Assembly (NCBI RefSeq): GCF_002251855.1
Contig: NZ_NOXW01000020.1
Coordinates: 782,007-846,006, forward strand
DNA length: 64,000 bases
Direction: 5' to 3'
Origin: Rhodoferax sp. TH121
GTDB taxonomy: Bacteria; Pseudomonadota; Gammaproteobacteria; Burkholderiales; Burkholderiaceae_C
Part shown: piece by piece, positions 49,801-58,449 of the stretch
How the letters are laid out: the number at the start of each line of letters is the position of its first letter
Position numbering within the stretch: position 1 is the stretch's first letter
Made by a program: the position numbers and the translations under genes
Notes under the pieces: generated by a model
The model's database searches: none
What the model saw: the letters and a program-made list of their open reading frames with translations, nothing else
Told to the model about the DNA's origin: nothing

Positions 49801-50008
49801 TGCCGTGCTCCGGGTGCGCCCCAAGGCCATGACGGTGGCTGTGATCCTGGCGGGTCTGATTCCCATCGTGTGGGGCAGCGGTACTGGCTCGGAGGTGATG
49901 AGTCGGATTGCGGCACCCATGCTGGGAGGGATGATTACGGCGCCGTTGTTGTCGCTGTTCATCATCCCCGCGGCTTACCGTTTGATGCGGGTTCGATCGA
50001 CTGGATAG
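46883..50008 (+). CDS. cusA: RND heavy-metal efflux pump CusA
   Basis: A 1041-aa inner-membrane HME-RND proton antiporter with 12 helices and two large periplasmic loops. The N-terminus [20 protein letters not shown] and [20 protein letters not shown] are typical. The helix 4 proton-relay region reads [20 protein letters not shown], with the acidic residues expected of CusA-type pumps, and the periplasmic Met sites are plausible. The length is standard (E. coli CusA has 1047 aa). Last gene of the copper operon; a convergent EamA gene follows after 16 bp. Confidence 0.95.
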   Translation: MIASVIRWSVSNRFLVLLATVFLAGAGLWAVRSTPIDALPDLSDVQVIIRTSYPGQAPQIVENQVTYPLATTMLSVPGAKTVRGFSFFGDSFVYILFDDSTDLYWARSRVLEYLNQVQGRLPAGAKSALGPDATGVGWIYQYALVDRTGGHDLSQLRALQDWFLKFELKTLPNVAEVASVGGMVKQYQVVLDPLKLNGYGITYEQVRQALMNGNQETGGSVLELAEAEYMVRVNGYLRTLDDFRSIPLSSRGNVAVRLGDVATVQIGPEMRRGVAELDGEGEVAGGVVLLRSGKNAQETIRAVKAKLADLQKSLPPGVEVVTTYDRSALIERAIDNLSVKLLEEFVVVALVCVLFLGHLRSALVAIISLPLGIVAAFVVMHIQGINANIMSLGGIAIAIGAMVDAAVVMIENAHKKLETWQHAHPEQALEGQERWDVITEAAIEVGPALFFSLLIITLSFIPVFTLEAQEGRLFGPLAFTKTYAMAAAAGLSVTLIPILMGYWIRGRIPDEQRNPITRALITVYRPALEWVLQRPKATLIIAVLVSATTLWPVSQLGGEFLPPLDEGDLLYMPSALPGLSAQKASELLQITNRMIKTVPEVERVFGKAGRAETATDPAPMEMFETTVQLKPRDQWRTGMTPEKLIEALDQAVKVPGLSNIWIPPIRNRIDMLATGVKSPIGVKVNGTDLATIDRIASQIEQVAKGVPGVSSALAERLTGGRYVDVQIDRVAAGRYGLNINDVQTLVSGAIGGENVAETIEGLARFPINLRYPREWRDTPEKLVQLPILTPSGQQITLGTVAKVRITDGPPMLKTENARPSNWVYVDVRGRDLASVANDLRQAVSQQVTLAPGVSITYSGQFEFLERANARLKVVVPATLLIIFVLLYLTFNRLDEAALIMATLPFALTGGVWFLYLMGYHLSVATGVGFIALAGVAAEFGVVMLLYLKQALAERERRGEEPGVAMVLDAIREGAVLRVRPKAMTVAVILAGLIPIVWGSGTGSEVMSRIAAPMLGGMITAPLLSLFIIPAAYRLMRVRSTG

Positions 50009-50024
50009 ACCACCTCCACCCACA

Positions 50025-51086
50025 TTAGCGGTGCGCGTGGCGGTGGTGAATATCCGGAAAATGCCCGTGACTGTGCTGGATTTCAGTATGTTGATGCACA
50101 TGCGAATGGGGCCCCACGCCATCCCACTCGAAATCGTGACTGTGCTGGTGGTGTTCATCGTGCCGATGCTTGTGCCCATGGTTCAGTGCGGTGTGCTGAT
50201 GCTCATGGACGTGGCGTTCGGTGAGGTGCAACCAGACCCCCGCGGCCATCAGTCCTGTTGCCAGCCAAAACGCAAAGCTGGTGGGCTCCCCAAGCATCGC
50301 AATAGAGAGTGCTGCCCCCACAAAGGGTGCTGTCGAAAAGTAAGCGCCTGTGCGAGCGGCTCCCAACCCGCGCAGGGCCAAGACGAAGAGCACCAGGCTC
50401 AGGCCATAGCCAAAAAAGCCGATCACCATGGCCGCTGAAATATGGCCTGCTGAGGGAAACTCTGCTCCCAACGACACGCCCAGGACGATGTTGACGCAGC
50501 CTGCCACCAGGCCTTTGCTGCCCGCAATAAAGAGCGCGTCGGACGCTGAGACTTTGCGCGTGAGGTTGTTGTCAATCGCCCATGCCATGCAGGCACCGAC
50601 CAGGGCCAACGGTCCAATGACAGAGGTCACCGTTTCGCTGCCGGACCAGGCCAGTACCGCACCACCTAGAACGATCAGCAGCATGCCAAACACAATGCGA
50701 CGATCCGTTTGCTCCCGAAACACCACCCACGCGAGTACTGCGGTGAGCACGGACTCCAGATTCAAGAAGAGTGAGGTTGTTGCTGCCGCAGTGTGCGCGA
50801 GCCCCACCATCAGTAGCAATGGGCCAACCACACCTCCGAATGTGATTGCACCCAACAACCAAGGCCACTCCTGCCTAGGTAGACCGCTGGATTTCCATCC
50901 ACGATCGCGAATCAAGCGGATCATGGACAGACCCAATCCACTTCCCAAATACAGCAGTCCAGCCAATAGAAACGGCGAGAAAGCGGAAAATCCCTCGCCA
51001 ATCAGCTGTTTTGCGAACGGTGTGCTGGCCCCGAACAAAATTGCGGCACCCAAGGCAGGTAGCGCGGCACGGTGTAGAAGGTTCAT
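50025..51086 (-). CDS. EamA/DMT transporter with a histidine-rich C-terminal tail
   Basis: A 353-aa inner-membrane protein. Ten helices with EamA repeats (AAILFGASTPFAKQLIGEGF, FLNLESVLTAVLAWVVFREQ) are followed by a tail of about 60 residues containing more than 20 His (HVHEHQHTALNHGHKHRHDE and on to HHRHAHR). Ordinary DMT exporters lack such a tail; CDF zinc exporters use similar His stretches to collect metal. ATG 51086 gives the normal DMT start; upstream in-frame codons run into the cadR region. It lies 50 bp downstream of cadR on the same strand and is probably cotranscribed, suggesting metal efflux. Confidence 0.85.
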   Translation of the reverse strand: MNLLHRAALPALGAAILFGASTPFAKQLIGEGFSAFSPFLLAGLLYLGSGLGLSMIRLIRDRGWKSSGLPRQEWPWLLGAITFGGVVGPLLLMVGLAHTAAATTSLFLNLESVLTAVLAWVVFREQTDRRIVFGMLLIVLGGAVLAWSGSETVTSVIGPLALVGACMAWAIDNNLTRKVSASDALFIAGSKGLVAGCVNIVLGVSLGAEFPSAGHISAAMVIGFFGYGLSLVLFVLALRGLGAARTGAYFSTAPFVGAALSIAMLGEPTSFAFWLATGLMAAGVWLHLTERHVHEHQHTALNHGHKHRHDEHHQHSHDFEWDGVGPHSHVHQHTEIQHSHGHFPDIHHRHAHR

Positions 51087-51136
51087 TCGTGTATTTTTCG
51101 ATGCGTGTGGTTCGGCCTGCTTCGGAAGGTGTCGTC

Positions 51137-51568
51137 TCAACCGAGATGGGTGTGGCGTTCGACTTTGGCTTCCGTCTCCATAGTAGCCAGACCTTGCATG
51201 ATTCCACAGGCATCGACCGCCTGCTCCGAGACACACCGCTGCCGAAGCGCACCCAATTGCTTTTTGAGATGGGTGAGTTCTCGAATACGTTCATCGACGT
51301 GGGCAATGTGTTGGTCGAAGACCGCATTGATGGCGCCACAACCGTCTGCAGGTTGGTCCGCCAGATTGAGCAGCGTATGGATTTCTTCCTGGCTCATGTC
51401 CAGTGCCCGGCAATTGCGTATGAAACGCAGGCGTTCAACGTGTTCGGGCCCATACACCCGGAAGTTCCCCGACGTGCGCGCCGGCTCGGGAAGCAGGCCG
51501 GATTTCTCGTAATAGCGCACGGTTTCCACCGTGCACTGCGCCACCAAGGCTAATTCACCGATTTTCAT
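51137..51568 (-). CDS. cadR: MerR-family Cd(II)/Pb(II)-responsive regulator
   Basis: A 143-aa MerR regulator with the N-terminal winged helix (MKIGELALVAQCTVETVRYYEK, RTSGNFRVYG) and a dimerisation helix. Metal-ligand cysteines occur in the CadR/PbrR pattern, DGCGAINA, LRQRCVSEQ and DACGI, with a C-terminal His-containing tail (ERHTHLG) as in CadR. It is divergent from the cadA ATPase gene. The shared promoter has the 19-bp spacer that MerR proteins twist. Confidence 0.93.
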   Translation of the reverse strand: MKIGELALVAQCTVETVRYYEKSGLLPEPARTSGNFRVYGPEHVERLRFIRNCRALDMSQEEIHTLLNLADQPADGCGAINAVFDQHIAHVDERIRELTHLKKQLGALRQRCVSEQAVDACGIMQGLATMETEAKVERHTHLG

Positions 51569-51587
51569 GACCGATCCTAGAAATGTC

Positions 51588-51618
51588 TTGACTCTATAGT
51601 AACTTCAGGTTGTGTAAT
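51588..51618 (+). promoter_or_regulatory. CadR-controlled cadA promoter (19-bp spacer)
   Basis: The -35 TTGACT (51588-51593) and -10 TGTAAT (51613-51618) are separated by 19 bp. The spacer CTATAGTAACTTCAGGTTG carries an imperfect dyad (ACTCTATAG / CTTCAGGTT) of the CadR/PbrR operator type. Spacer length and dyad position are the classic MerR-family arrangement. Confidence 0.82.
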
Positions 51619-51642
51619 CGGGCAACTTCATCGGAAAAGCCC

Positions 51643-53937
51643 ATGTCAGACGCCCACAAACACGATTCCCATGGTCACGACCACGACCATTCCCATAGCC
51701 ACGCGCATGCAAGTGATTCCTGCTGTGCGCCCGCTGAACCCGCGCAATCGGCAGCCCCTGCCGCAGCTTGTTGCGGCACGCATGCTGCGCCGGACATTCA
51801 ACCTTCGGCGCAACTCAGTAAACCATCGACTAGTGCTGATGGTGTTCAGACGCCCATTCGCATCATGCAAATGGACTGCCCCACAGAAGAGGGACTGTTG
51901 CGCAAGAAGCTGGGGGGCATGCCAGGTGTGACAGGGCTGGAGTTCAACCTGATGCAACGCGTACTGACGGTGACCCATGCTCCCAAGGAAATTGAACCGA
52001 TTCTGGCCGCCGTGCGCTCGTTGGGTTTCACTCCCGAGATAGCCAACAGCGCGTCCTCTCAGGAGGAGCCCATGCCTGAACCCGTCAAACCTTGGTGGCC
52101 CTTGGCATTTGCCGGGGCAGCAGCAATTGCCTCGGAAGTAGTTGAATGGACTGGCTTGCCCACGTGGATGGCGGCAGTTTTGGCTCTGGTGGCTGTATTG
52201 GCCTGCGGAATCACCACTTATAAGAAAGGCTGGATTGCCATTCGCAATGGCAACCTCAACATCAATGCCTTGATGAGCATCGCTGTAACAGGTGCGCTTT
52301 TCCTGGGGCAGTGGCCCGAAGCGGCTATGGTGATGGTGTTGTTCACAATTGCGGAACTAATCGAGGCCAAGTCGCTGGATCGGGCCCGAAATGCCATTCG
52401 CGGATTGATGCAATTGACGCCGGAACGCGCGACAGTCTTGCAGGCAGACGGCAATTGGCAGGACGTGGCTGCCAAATCGGTTGCAGTGGACGCACGCGTC
52501 CGTATCAAACCTGGGGAGCGCATCGCACTGGACGGAAAAATCGTCAGCGGTCGCTCGGCTATCAACCAAGCCCCTATTACCGGTGAAAGCCTTCCTGTAG
52601 AAAAAGCCGAGGGTGACCCGGTGTTTGCCGGCACCATCAACGAATCGGGTTCCTTTGAGTACACAGTGACAGCTGCCGCCAATGACAGCACGCTGGCCCG
52701 CATCATCCACGCAGTGGAAGAAGCGCAAGGCGCACGTGCGCCCACCCAGCGCTTTGTCGACCAATTCGCCCGAATCTACACACCCGTGGTATTCGCCATT
52801 GCCTTGGCAGTCGCCATCTTGCCGCCACTGCTGATGGGGGGAGATTGGTTCACCTGGATTTATAAGGCGCTGGTTTTGCTGGTGATCGCTTGCCCCTGCG
52901 CCTTGGTCATCTCCACCCCAGTGACCATCGTCAGTGGGCTGGCAGCTGCTGCACGCCAGGGCATTCTCGTGAAAGGTGGCGTCTATCTGGAAGAAGGACG
53001 CAAGCTGAAGTGGTTGGCGCTTGACAAGACCGGCACCATCACGCACGGCAAGCCTGCGCAGACGGACTTTGTGGTGCTCAGCGGGATGAGCGAGACAGAG
53101 TTGCGCAGTCTGGCAGCCAGCCTGGCCGGTCGCTCGGATCACCCAGTGTCCAAAGCGATCACCGAGGCCGCTAAGCGCGACAACGTTGCCCTGCGCAATG
53201 TTGATGCATTTGAAGCCCTGCCTGGACGTGGCACCAAGGGCGTCATCGACGGAAAGCCCTTCTATTTGGGCAATCACCGCCTGATCCACGAGCAAGGTCG
53301 CTGCTCCGACGCACTGGAAGCCCGTTTGTCGGCCTTGGAAGAGCAAGGCAAGACGGTCATTCTTCTGGCAGATGAGCATGAAGTGCACGGCATGTTTGCT
53401 GTGGCCGATACGGTCAAAGACAGCAGCCGGCAAGCCATTGCCGAATTGCATGACTTGGGCATCAAGACGGTCATGCTGACTGGAGACAACGCCCACACCG
53501 CCAAAGCCATTGCCGCCCAAGTCGGAATCGACGAAGCACGTGGCGATCTACTGCCTGAAGACAAACTCAAAGCCATAGAAAGCAAGGTCGGTCTGGGTGG
53601 TTCCATCGGGATGGTGGGAGATGGCATCAACGATGCGCCAGCTTTGGCAAGAGCAGACATAGGTTTTGCGATGGGCGCAGCTGGTACTGGTACGGCCATT
53701 GAAACCGCTGACGTGGCTCTGATGGACGATGACCTGCGCAAACTTCCTCGTTTTATTCGCCTGTCGCGACACACCCATGCAGTGCTCGTACAGAACATTG
53801 TTTTGGCACTGGGAATCAAGGCTGTTTTCCTGGTGTTGACGCTTACGGGTGCAGGCACGATGTGGATGGCCGTATTCGCCGATGTCGGCGCCAGTTTGCT
53901 TGTCGTCGGCAACGGCCTACGCTTACTGCGTAAATAG
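51643..53937 (+). CDS. cadA: Cd/Zn/Pb-translocating P1B-type ATPase
   Basis: A 764-aa exporter. A His/Cys-rich N-terminus (HKHDSHGHDHDHSHSHAHAS, then CCAP and CCGTH) precedes one HMA-like domain whose metal loop is MDCPTEE. The transmembrane metal motif is CPC at 417-419 (CPCALVISTP). The phosphorylated Asp461 lies in DKTGTITHG, with TGESLPVEK and [14 protein letters not shown]. The C-terminal helix has the Lys (IKAVF) and Asp (FADVGASLLV) of Zn/Cd/Pb pumps. ATG 51643 is chosen since an in-frame TTG at 51610 would lie in the promoter. Controlled by CadR. Confidence 0.95.
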   Translation: MSDAHKHDSHGHDHDHSHSHAHASDSCCAPAEPAQSAAPAAACCGTHAAPDIQPSAQLSKPSTSADGVQTPIRIMQMDCPTEEGLLRKKLGGMPGVTGLEFNLMQRVLTVTHAPKEIEPILAAVRSLGFTPEIANSASSQEEPMPEPVKPWWPLAFAGAAAIASEVVEWTGLPTWMAAVLALVAVLACGITTYKKGWIAIRNGNLNINALMSIAVTGALFLGQWPEAAMVMVLFTIAELIEAKSLDRARNAIRGLMQLTPERATVLQADGNWQDVAAKSVAVDARVRIKPGERIALDGKIVSGRSAINQAPITGESLPVEKAEGDPVFAGTINESGSFEYTVTAAANDSTLARIIHAVEEAQGARAPTQRFVDQFARIYTPVVFAIALAVAILPPLLMGGDWFTWIYKALVLLVIACPCALVISTPVTIVSGLAAAARQGILVKGGVYLEEGRKLKWLALDKTGTITHGKPAQTDFVVLSGMSETELRSLAASLAGRSDHPVSKAITEAAKRDNVALRNVDAFEALPGRGTKGVIDGKPFYLGNHRLIHEQGRCSDALEARLSALEEQGKTVILLADEHEVHGMFAVADTVKDSSRQAIAELHDLGIKTVMLTGDNAHTAKAIAAQVGIDEARGDLLPEDKLKAIESKVGLGGSIGMVGDGINDAPALARADIGFAMGAAGTGTAIETADVALMDDDLRKLPRFIRLSRHTHAVLVQNIVLALGIKAVFLVLTLTGAGTMWMAVFADVGASLLVVGNGLRLLRK

Positions 53938-53956
53938 AAGAAAAGGAGCGCAAGTC

Positions 53957-54454
53957 ATGTCCATGAACAGAAGAACAGCGCTGATAGCGCCTTTGGCTAC
54001 GGCCGTTGGTTTCAGCGGTCTATCAGGATGCGCTCTGAGCGATAACGCACCAGATTCCAGCTTTTTGTTGTTGGACGGCAGCTACACCAATATGGGCAAG
54101 CTCAGAGGCAAAGTCCTATTGATCAACTTTTGGGCCACAACCTGCACGACGTGCGTGAAGGAAATGCCTGAAATTGTGAACACATACACAAAGTTCCAAA
54201 GCAAAGGATTTGAAACGGTCGCAGTTGCCATGCAATACGACCCCGTGAACTGGGTCGTCAACTTCACCAATACCCGCCAGCTGCCATTCAAAGTCGCACT
54301 GGACAACACGGGTGAAAACGCGAAGCAATGGGGGGATATCAAGATCACTCCAACGACCTTTATTGTGGACAAGAAAGGCAAGATCGTGAAGAAGTATGTC
54401 GGTGCACCAGATTTTGTGGCACTCCATGCATTATTGGAAAACCTGTTGGCTTAA
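53957..54454 (+). CDS. TlpA/ResA-like thioredoxin-fold lipoprotein
   Basis: A 165-aa protein with a lipobox (LSGC at about residue 24) after a short signal sequence, so it is predicted to be a membrane-anchored periplasmic thiol reductase. The thioredoxin fold shows LLINFWATTCTTCVKEMPEI with a CTTC active site, and a cis-Pro loop ITPTTFIVDK. It may supply reducing power for copper-protein maturation or repair cysteines damaged by metals. Starts 20 bp after cadA with an AGGAG site and is probably in the cadA transcript. ATG 53957 is used; an in-frame start further up would lie in cadA. Confidence 0.88.
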   Translation: MSMNRRTALIAPLATAVGFSGLSGCALSDNAPDSSFLLLDGSYTNMGKLRGKVLLINFWATTCTTCVKEMPEIVNTYTKFQSKGFETVAVAMQYDPVNWVVNFTNTRQLPFKVALDNTGENAKQWGDIKITPTTFIVDKKGKIVKKYVGAPDFVALHALLENLLA

Positions 54455-54522
54455 GGATGAAGGCTTCTAACGCTGGCTCAGATATTGATCATCAAACCTA
54501 CATTCCCACATAGAGATTCACC

Positions 54523-54897
54523 ATGGAAACGCCTAAACCAGAGACCACCAGAAACAGTATTGACGTGTTCGAGCATTTGTTGACGAGGGCACGAAACACG
54601 CCAATGGATCAACTTGAGCAGCGTTGGCATCTGCTGGAAGCTGCGCACATTGTTGGACAAACCCGCTTTGAACCTCATTTGAGGGTGCACGTGGCGATGC
54701 TGAATCTAGCTTGGCAATCAAAAGACCTTCCGGAGTTGGCAGGGCAGTTGTTCAGAATCACTCTGGTTCCTGTGGGGCATTTAGTCGGGCGTCTACCGAT
54801 TGGGAATCCCGGTCGCGCAAATGTCAGTGCATTTGAGCCGATGCAGCCCTCTTCCAAAATATTGCAGACAATCGCGGAATCACGCCAGTCGTTGTGA
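54523..54897 (+). CDS. DUF3703 family protein
   Basis: A 124-aa soluble protein without signal peptide. It shows the DUF3703 pattern: LEQRWHLLEAAHIVGQTRFE, then PHLRVHVAMLNLAWQSKD and LPELAGQLFRI, with conserved His residues that could bind metal, and the C-terminal GHLVGRLPIGNPGRANVS. The family occurs near metal-resistance and mercury/cadmium genes; its function is unknown. The stop overlaps an alternative GTG start of the next gene. Confidence 0.8.
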   Translation: METPKPETTRNSIDVFEHLLTRARNTPMDQLEQRWHLLEAAHIVGQTRFEPHLRVHVAMLNLAWQSKDLPELAGQLFRITLVPVGHLVGRLPIGNPGRANVSAFEPMQPSSKILQTIAESRQSL

Positions 54898-54911
54898 GGC
54901 TTGAAACTCAA

Positions 54912-55385
54912 ATGAGCCCATCCTCAATGACCTCCATCAAGCTTCGCGTTTTTGTTGCATTGTTGGTTTTTCAGATGTTCGGAGCGACGTCGATTCGAGC
55001 TCAGGTTATGGTCGATGACGCTTGGGTAAGGGCTACGGTTCGTGGCCAACAGGCAACAGGCGCATTTATGCGTATTTCGACGAAGAAGGATGTCAAACTA
55101 GTTGAAGCACGAACGCCAAACGCCGGGTTTGTGGAGATTCACCAGATGCTTTTAGAGCAAGGGGTTATGTCCATGCGACCTTTAAAAGGACTATTGATTC
55201 CGGCAGGCGAACCTGTGGAATTCAAGTCAGGCGGTTATCACTTGATGCTCATGGATCTCAAGCAACCAGTACGAGCGGGCTTTGAGGTACAACTAACTCT
55301 GGTGTTTGAAAGCAACGACGGTAAACGTGAGTCCGTTTACGTTCATGCCCCGATAGCAAACTCATCCCCGCACGAAAAGAAATAG
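54912..55385 (+). CDS. PCuAC-type periplasmic copper chaperone
   Basis: A 157-aa secreted protein (signal peptide ending near IRAQ) of the PCuAC/DUF461 family, which delivers Cu(I) to cytochrome oxidase together with Sco. The copper motif is recognisable: HQM in the VEIHQMLLEQGVMSMRPLKG stretch, then HLM in GGYHLMLMDL, fitting H-(M)-x10-M-x21-H-x-M. The ATG at 54912 is preferred; a GTG at 54894 overlapping the DUF3703 stop is possible. A Sco homologue is encoded 1.4 kb further on in the opposite orientation. Confidence 0.88.
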   Translation: MSPSSMTSIKLRVFVALLVFQMFGATSIRAQVMVDDAWVRATVRGQQATGAFMRISTKKDVKLVEARTPNAGFVEIHQMLLEQGVMSMRPLKGLLIPAGEPVEFKSGGYHLMLMDLKQPVRAGFEVQLTLVFESNDGKRESVYVHAPIANSSPHEKK

Positions 55386-55492
55386 CCGCAAAAACCCCGC
55401 TGCAGATTTGCTCTCCCATTCCTTTAGTAAGCAAGAAATGCCACCAAGTGGGCACAAAGGCACTAGCACCCAAGATCCTCAAAGGAAATTGG

Positions 55493-56728
55493 CTATCCCA
55501 GTACACCCTCGTAAATGATCTTCCATGCTTCTGAGCGTTTCTGCCAGTACTGCCTGACCGTGCGTCCAGTACGCTCGCCCTGCACCAGTTCTCCGAAGGT
55601 AGCCACCAAAATCTCAGCCTCATCCGTCCAGCGGATCAGCGACACGTCGTTGAGCTGAATCGGTTTTCGGCCAAGCCTGACCATTTCAGCGCGCACACCC
55701 TTGCCAAATGCATTCAGATCTTTGCCATCCGCACTAAAGTCGCTGGCGTAATACTTCAGAATCTCACTCACATTCCCAGAGCTTTTGGCAGAGGCCCAGC
55801 TCAGCAAAGTACCTTCCAACTGTTGGCGTTCAGACTGGAGATCAGTGGGCCGAACCCACTTAAAGTTTTTGCCAATCAAGACCGGGGTAGTTCGAATTTC
55901 CACAGTGCTAATAATGCGATCCAGATCAGGATTGGCCATCGCTACGCAGCCCTCAGTTGCCTGGGGCTCTCGTGTGAACTGGCTCGATGGATTTCCATGA
56001 AGCCAAATGCCACTGCCAGTCTTTCCTCTTCGCATATCCAATACGTTGGGATAACTGACGGGCAGTGCTCCCGTCCCATACAGATCGGGAAGGCTCTTGG
56101 GATCTAGGCTGCTGGTAATGAAATAAACCCCCAGTGGGGTGCGCAAATCGCCCTCAACATTTTTACCTACACCCGCCTTACCAACGGAGATGTAGTAGTC
56201 GGCCAGCAAACGGGTTCTGTTGCCAGCGTTCTCAAAAAGATACAGACGTGCCTTAGCGGTATCTACTGCAATGGCATGCTTATTTCTTTTGGACAAGCCC
56301 ACAAACTGGGCGGGTATGGCGTCGACGGGAGGACGCTGCTGCAATGCCGCTATGCGCAACTGAGACTCCGCCCTCAAAGCTCGCAGGTTGTTTGCTGCGG
56401 TCTGCTCAAGGTCACTGGGAACATCACCAATCTGGCGAATCGGACGCGACAGGGTAGTTAGCAGATCCCCGTACACCAGTTGCGCCAACTGAAAATGTGG
56501 ATACGCTTTCACAAGCGCTTCGGCTTTCCCAAGGGCCTCACGAGTGTCCGCTGTCCCGATCAGGCGATAGACTTCAATAAGCCGGGCTTCCGCTATTCCG
56601 TCCGAACTTGCGGGACTGGTTGATTTTTCAACCTTGGGCTTGGATCGTGGTTGTGCATATGCAGGCACTGCCATCGCTGCACAGACCATCACAACAATGA
56701 CACGTTTAAGAGAAATACCAGTACGCAT
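55493..56728 (-). CDS. L,D-transpeptidase (YkuD) with C-terminal NTF2-like domain
   Basis: A 411-aa periplasmic enzyme. Signal peptide 1-25 (AYA|Q), a helical region (residues 50-130), then the YkuD catalytic domain with IAVDTAKARLYLFE and the active-site motif IWLHGNPSS ... ATEGCVAMAN (His and Cys). A C-terminal SnoaL/NTF2-like domain follows (about residues 300-411: LLSWASAKSSGNVSEILKYY, SEAWKIIYEGVL). YkuD enzymes crosslink peptidoglycan or attach proteins to it. In a metal-resistance element it may strengthen the envelope or anchor an outer-membrane component; this is speculative. Converges with the PCuAC gene. Confidence 0.87.
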   Translation of the reverse strand: MRTGISLKRVIVVMVCAAMAVPAYAQPRSKPKVEKSTSPASSDGIAEARLIEVYRLIGTADTREALGKAEALVKAYPHFQLAQLVYGDLLTTLSRPIRQIGDVPSDLEQTAANNLRALRAESQLRIAALQQRPPVDAIPAQFVGLSKRNKHAIAVDTAKARLYLFENAGNRTRLLADYYISVGKAGVGKNVEGDLRTPLGVYFITSSLDPKSLPDLYGTGALPVSYPNVLDMRRGKTGSGIWLHGNPSSQFTREPQATEGCVAMANPDLDRIISTVEIRTTPVLIGKNFKWVRPTDLQSERQQLEGTLLSWASAKSSGNVSEILKYYASDFSADGKDLNAFGKGVRAEMVRLGRKPIQLNDVSLIRWTDEAEILVATFGELVQGERTGRTVRQYWQKRSEAWKIIYEGVLG

Positions 56729-56739
56729 ACCAAACCCTA

Positions 56740-57372
56740 TCAGCTGACTTTTAGCAGCTTCTGAATATCGTCCTTGAGCACGCTTGCCTCGGTCCCATAC
56801 TGGGAAAACAACCGTACCTGCCCCTGAGTGTCAAAAATGAACTTTCCTGCCGAGTGGTCCATGCTGTAAGAGGTCGGTGTCTTTCCTTCGACTTTCTTGT
56901 AATAAAGCTTGAACTCCGCGGCCAAAGAAGGCAGCTCAGCCGGCTCGGGCCGCAGTGCCAGAAAAGTCGGATCGAAATTTGACATGTACTCTTTAAGGAG
57001 CGGCAGGGTGTCGCGCTCAGGATCCACCGTGATGAACACTACTTGCAGCGCATCACCTTGCTCGCCAAGAAGTCGCTTCACTTCCGCCATCGTGGTCATG
57101 GAAGTCGGGCAAACATCCGGGCATTGGGTGAATCCAAAAAATACGACCGTAACCTTGCCCCGAAACTCCGCGAGTCCCCTGACTTTGCCGTTGTGGTCTT
57201 TCAGGTGAAAGTCCTGTGCGTATTTCGCCCCTGTGATGTCCGTGTTTTTGAAGGTCTGTGCTTCGGGGGTGCAAGCAATTAATGCAGGCGATACCAAGCC
57301 CACAAACAGCCCCCCCAACATCATTCGTCGTGCAATGTCGGTGTGCTCATGTCCATTGTGAGTGCTCATCAT
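56740..57372 (-). CDS. SCO1/SenC-family copper chaperone, predicted lipoprotein
   Basis: A 210-aa protein with an N-terminal His-containing leader (THNGHEHTD) and a signal sequence ending in the lipobox LIAC. The thioredoxin-like Sco domain has the CxxxC copper site (GFTQCPDVCPTS) and the distal ligand His in YSMDHSAGK. Sco proteins load copper into cytochrome oxidase or act as thiol reductases. The start is one of two adjacent ATGs (57372 or 57369), 8 bp downstream of the DsbA-like stop on this strand. Confidence 0.9.
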   Translation of the reverse strand: MMSTHNGHEHTDIARRMMLGGLFVGLVSPALIACTPEAQTFKNTDITGAKYAQDFHLKDHNGKVRGLAEFRGKVTVVFFGFTQCPDVCPTSMTTMAEVKRLLGEQGDALQVVFITVDPERDTLPLLKEYMSNFDPTFLALRPEPAELPSLAAEFKLYYKKVEGKTPTSYSMDHSAGKFIFDTQGQVRLFSQYGTEASVLKDDIQKLLKVS

Positions 57373-57379
57373 CGCTGGC

Positions 57380-58036
57380 TCACTTCTTAGTTTTGGCCAG
57401 CTCTTCAGCCACCAATGCCTGCAATTGCTCAGGACCAAAACTGGGCAGGCCTCGACCGTTCACAAAAAACGTTGGTGTCTTCGTGACCTCCAATGCGGTC
57501 AAGTCCTGTATGTCCTGTGCCAACAAAGCTTCAATTTCGCTGGACTTTGCATCAATCAGGGCTTTTTGAATGTCCAATCCGGCTTTTTCAGCAGCTTGGT
57601 AGGCCACTTCCAGATTGGGCTTTCCGTGATCCGCCCACATGGGTTGCGCTGCCAGTACCATTTCCAAAACAGGTAAGTATTTGTCCTGCTTCTTGGCCGC
57701 TTCCAACAGCTTTACCACTTGGTCGGATCCTTGATGAAACGGCGCATACCGCAGCACCAAACGAATGTCGCTGGGGTGTTTGCGCATCAGGTCTTTCACC
57801 AGTGGGTAAAAAGCTCTGCATGTCTCACACGCGGGATCAAAAAATTCGACGATCGTCACGGGAGCGTTCACAGGCCCAAGCACCGTAGAGTTGGGTCGAA
57901 TCAGCCTGCTTGCCGCTTGGCTCACTTTGTCCATTTGGGAGTTCTGGACACGCTGCTGGTAGACATACATACCGAACGCAAAGAAGGCTGCAACGATACC
58001 CACGAGAATTGCAACGGTTATTTTTTTTGATTTCAT
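57380..58036 (-). CDS. DsbA-like periplasmic thiol:disulfide oxidoreductase
   Basis: A 218-aa protein with an N-terminal membrane anchor (residues 5-27) and a DsbA/BdbD-like thioredoxin domain: TIVEFFDPACETCRAFYPLV with active site CETC, and the cis-Pro loop VTKTPTFFVNGRG. The ATG at 58036 overlaps the stop of the DsbB-like gene by 4 bp, so the two form a donor/re-oxidant pair. Sits between the Sco gene and the DsbB gene on one transcript. Confidence 0.9.
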   Translation of the reverse strand: MKSKKITVAILVGIVAAFFAFGMYVYQQRVQNSQMDKVSQAASRLIRPNSTVLGPVNAPVTIVEFFDPACETCRAFYPLVKDLMRKHPSDIRLVLRYAPFHQGSDQVVKLLEAAKKQDKYLPVLEMVLAAQPMWADHGKPNLEVAYQAAEKAGLDIQKALIDAKSSEIEALLAQDIQDLTALEVTKTPTFFVNGRGLPSFGPEQLQALVAEELAKTKK

Positions 58037-58449
58037 TTGGATGTTTTCTTGAGATAAAAGGCGAGCAAAACAGAGATGAGAAGAAAGGCAACCAAGGAGA
58101 GCCAAGGGATTTGGAGACCGTTCAGGATGTCAAGCTTTTGATTTGCGCACGAAACGCCAGCACCGCAGGGAATCCAAGCCTTTGGAATCCAACCGGCCAC
58201 TAGCAGCGTGTGATAGCCAGATATCAGAGTCCCGGCCAATGCCAAAGGCAAGGCATAAACTGCACCCTGGCGATCGTTGCTGTAACTAGCAATACCCAGA
58301 ATCACAGCCAAGGGGAACATCGCGATACGCTGGTACCAGCACAAAGTACAGGGCGTCATCAGCATCACTTCGCCAATGAAAAGAGCCCCGGCTGTCGACA
58401 ACATTGCGAGCAGCCATGCGGTCAAAAGTAGTAGCCAAGTGGACTTCAT
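58033..58449 (-). CDS. DsbB/BdbC-like disulfide formation membrane protein
   Basis: A 138-aa four-helix membrane protein. The first cysteine pair lies in MTPCTLCWYQR (CxxC next to the quinone-binding WYQR) and the second in IPCGAGVSCANQ. It re-oxidises the DsbA-like protein encoded immediately downstream using membrane quinones. The gene overlaps lspA upstream and the DsbA-like gene downstream by 4 bp each. Slightly smaller than E. coli DsbB and closer to BdbC. Confidence 0.9.
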   Translation of the reverse strand: MKSTWLLLLTAWLLAMLSTAGALFIGEVMLMTPCTLCWYQRIAMFPLAVILGIASYSNDRQGAVYALPLALAGTLISGYHTLLVAGWIPKAWIPCGAGVSCANQKLDILNGLQIPWLSLVAFLLISVLLAFYLKKTSK

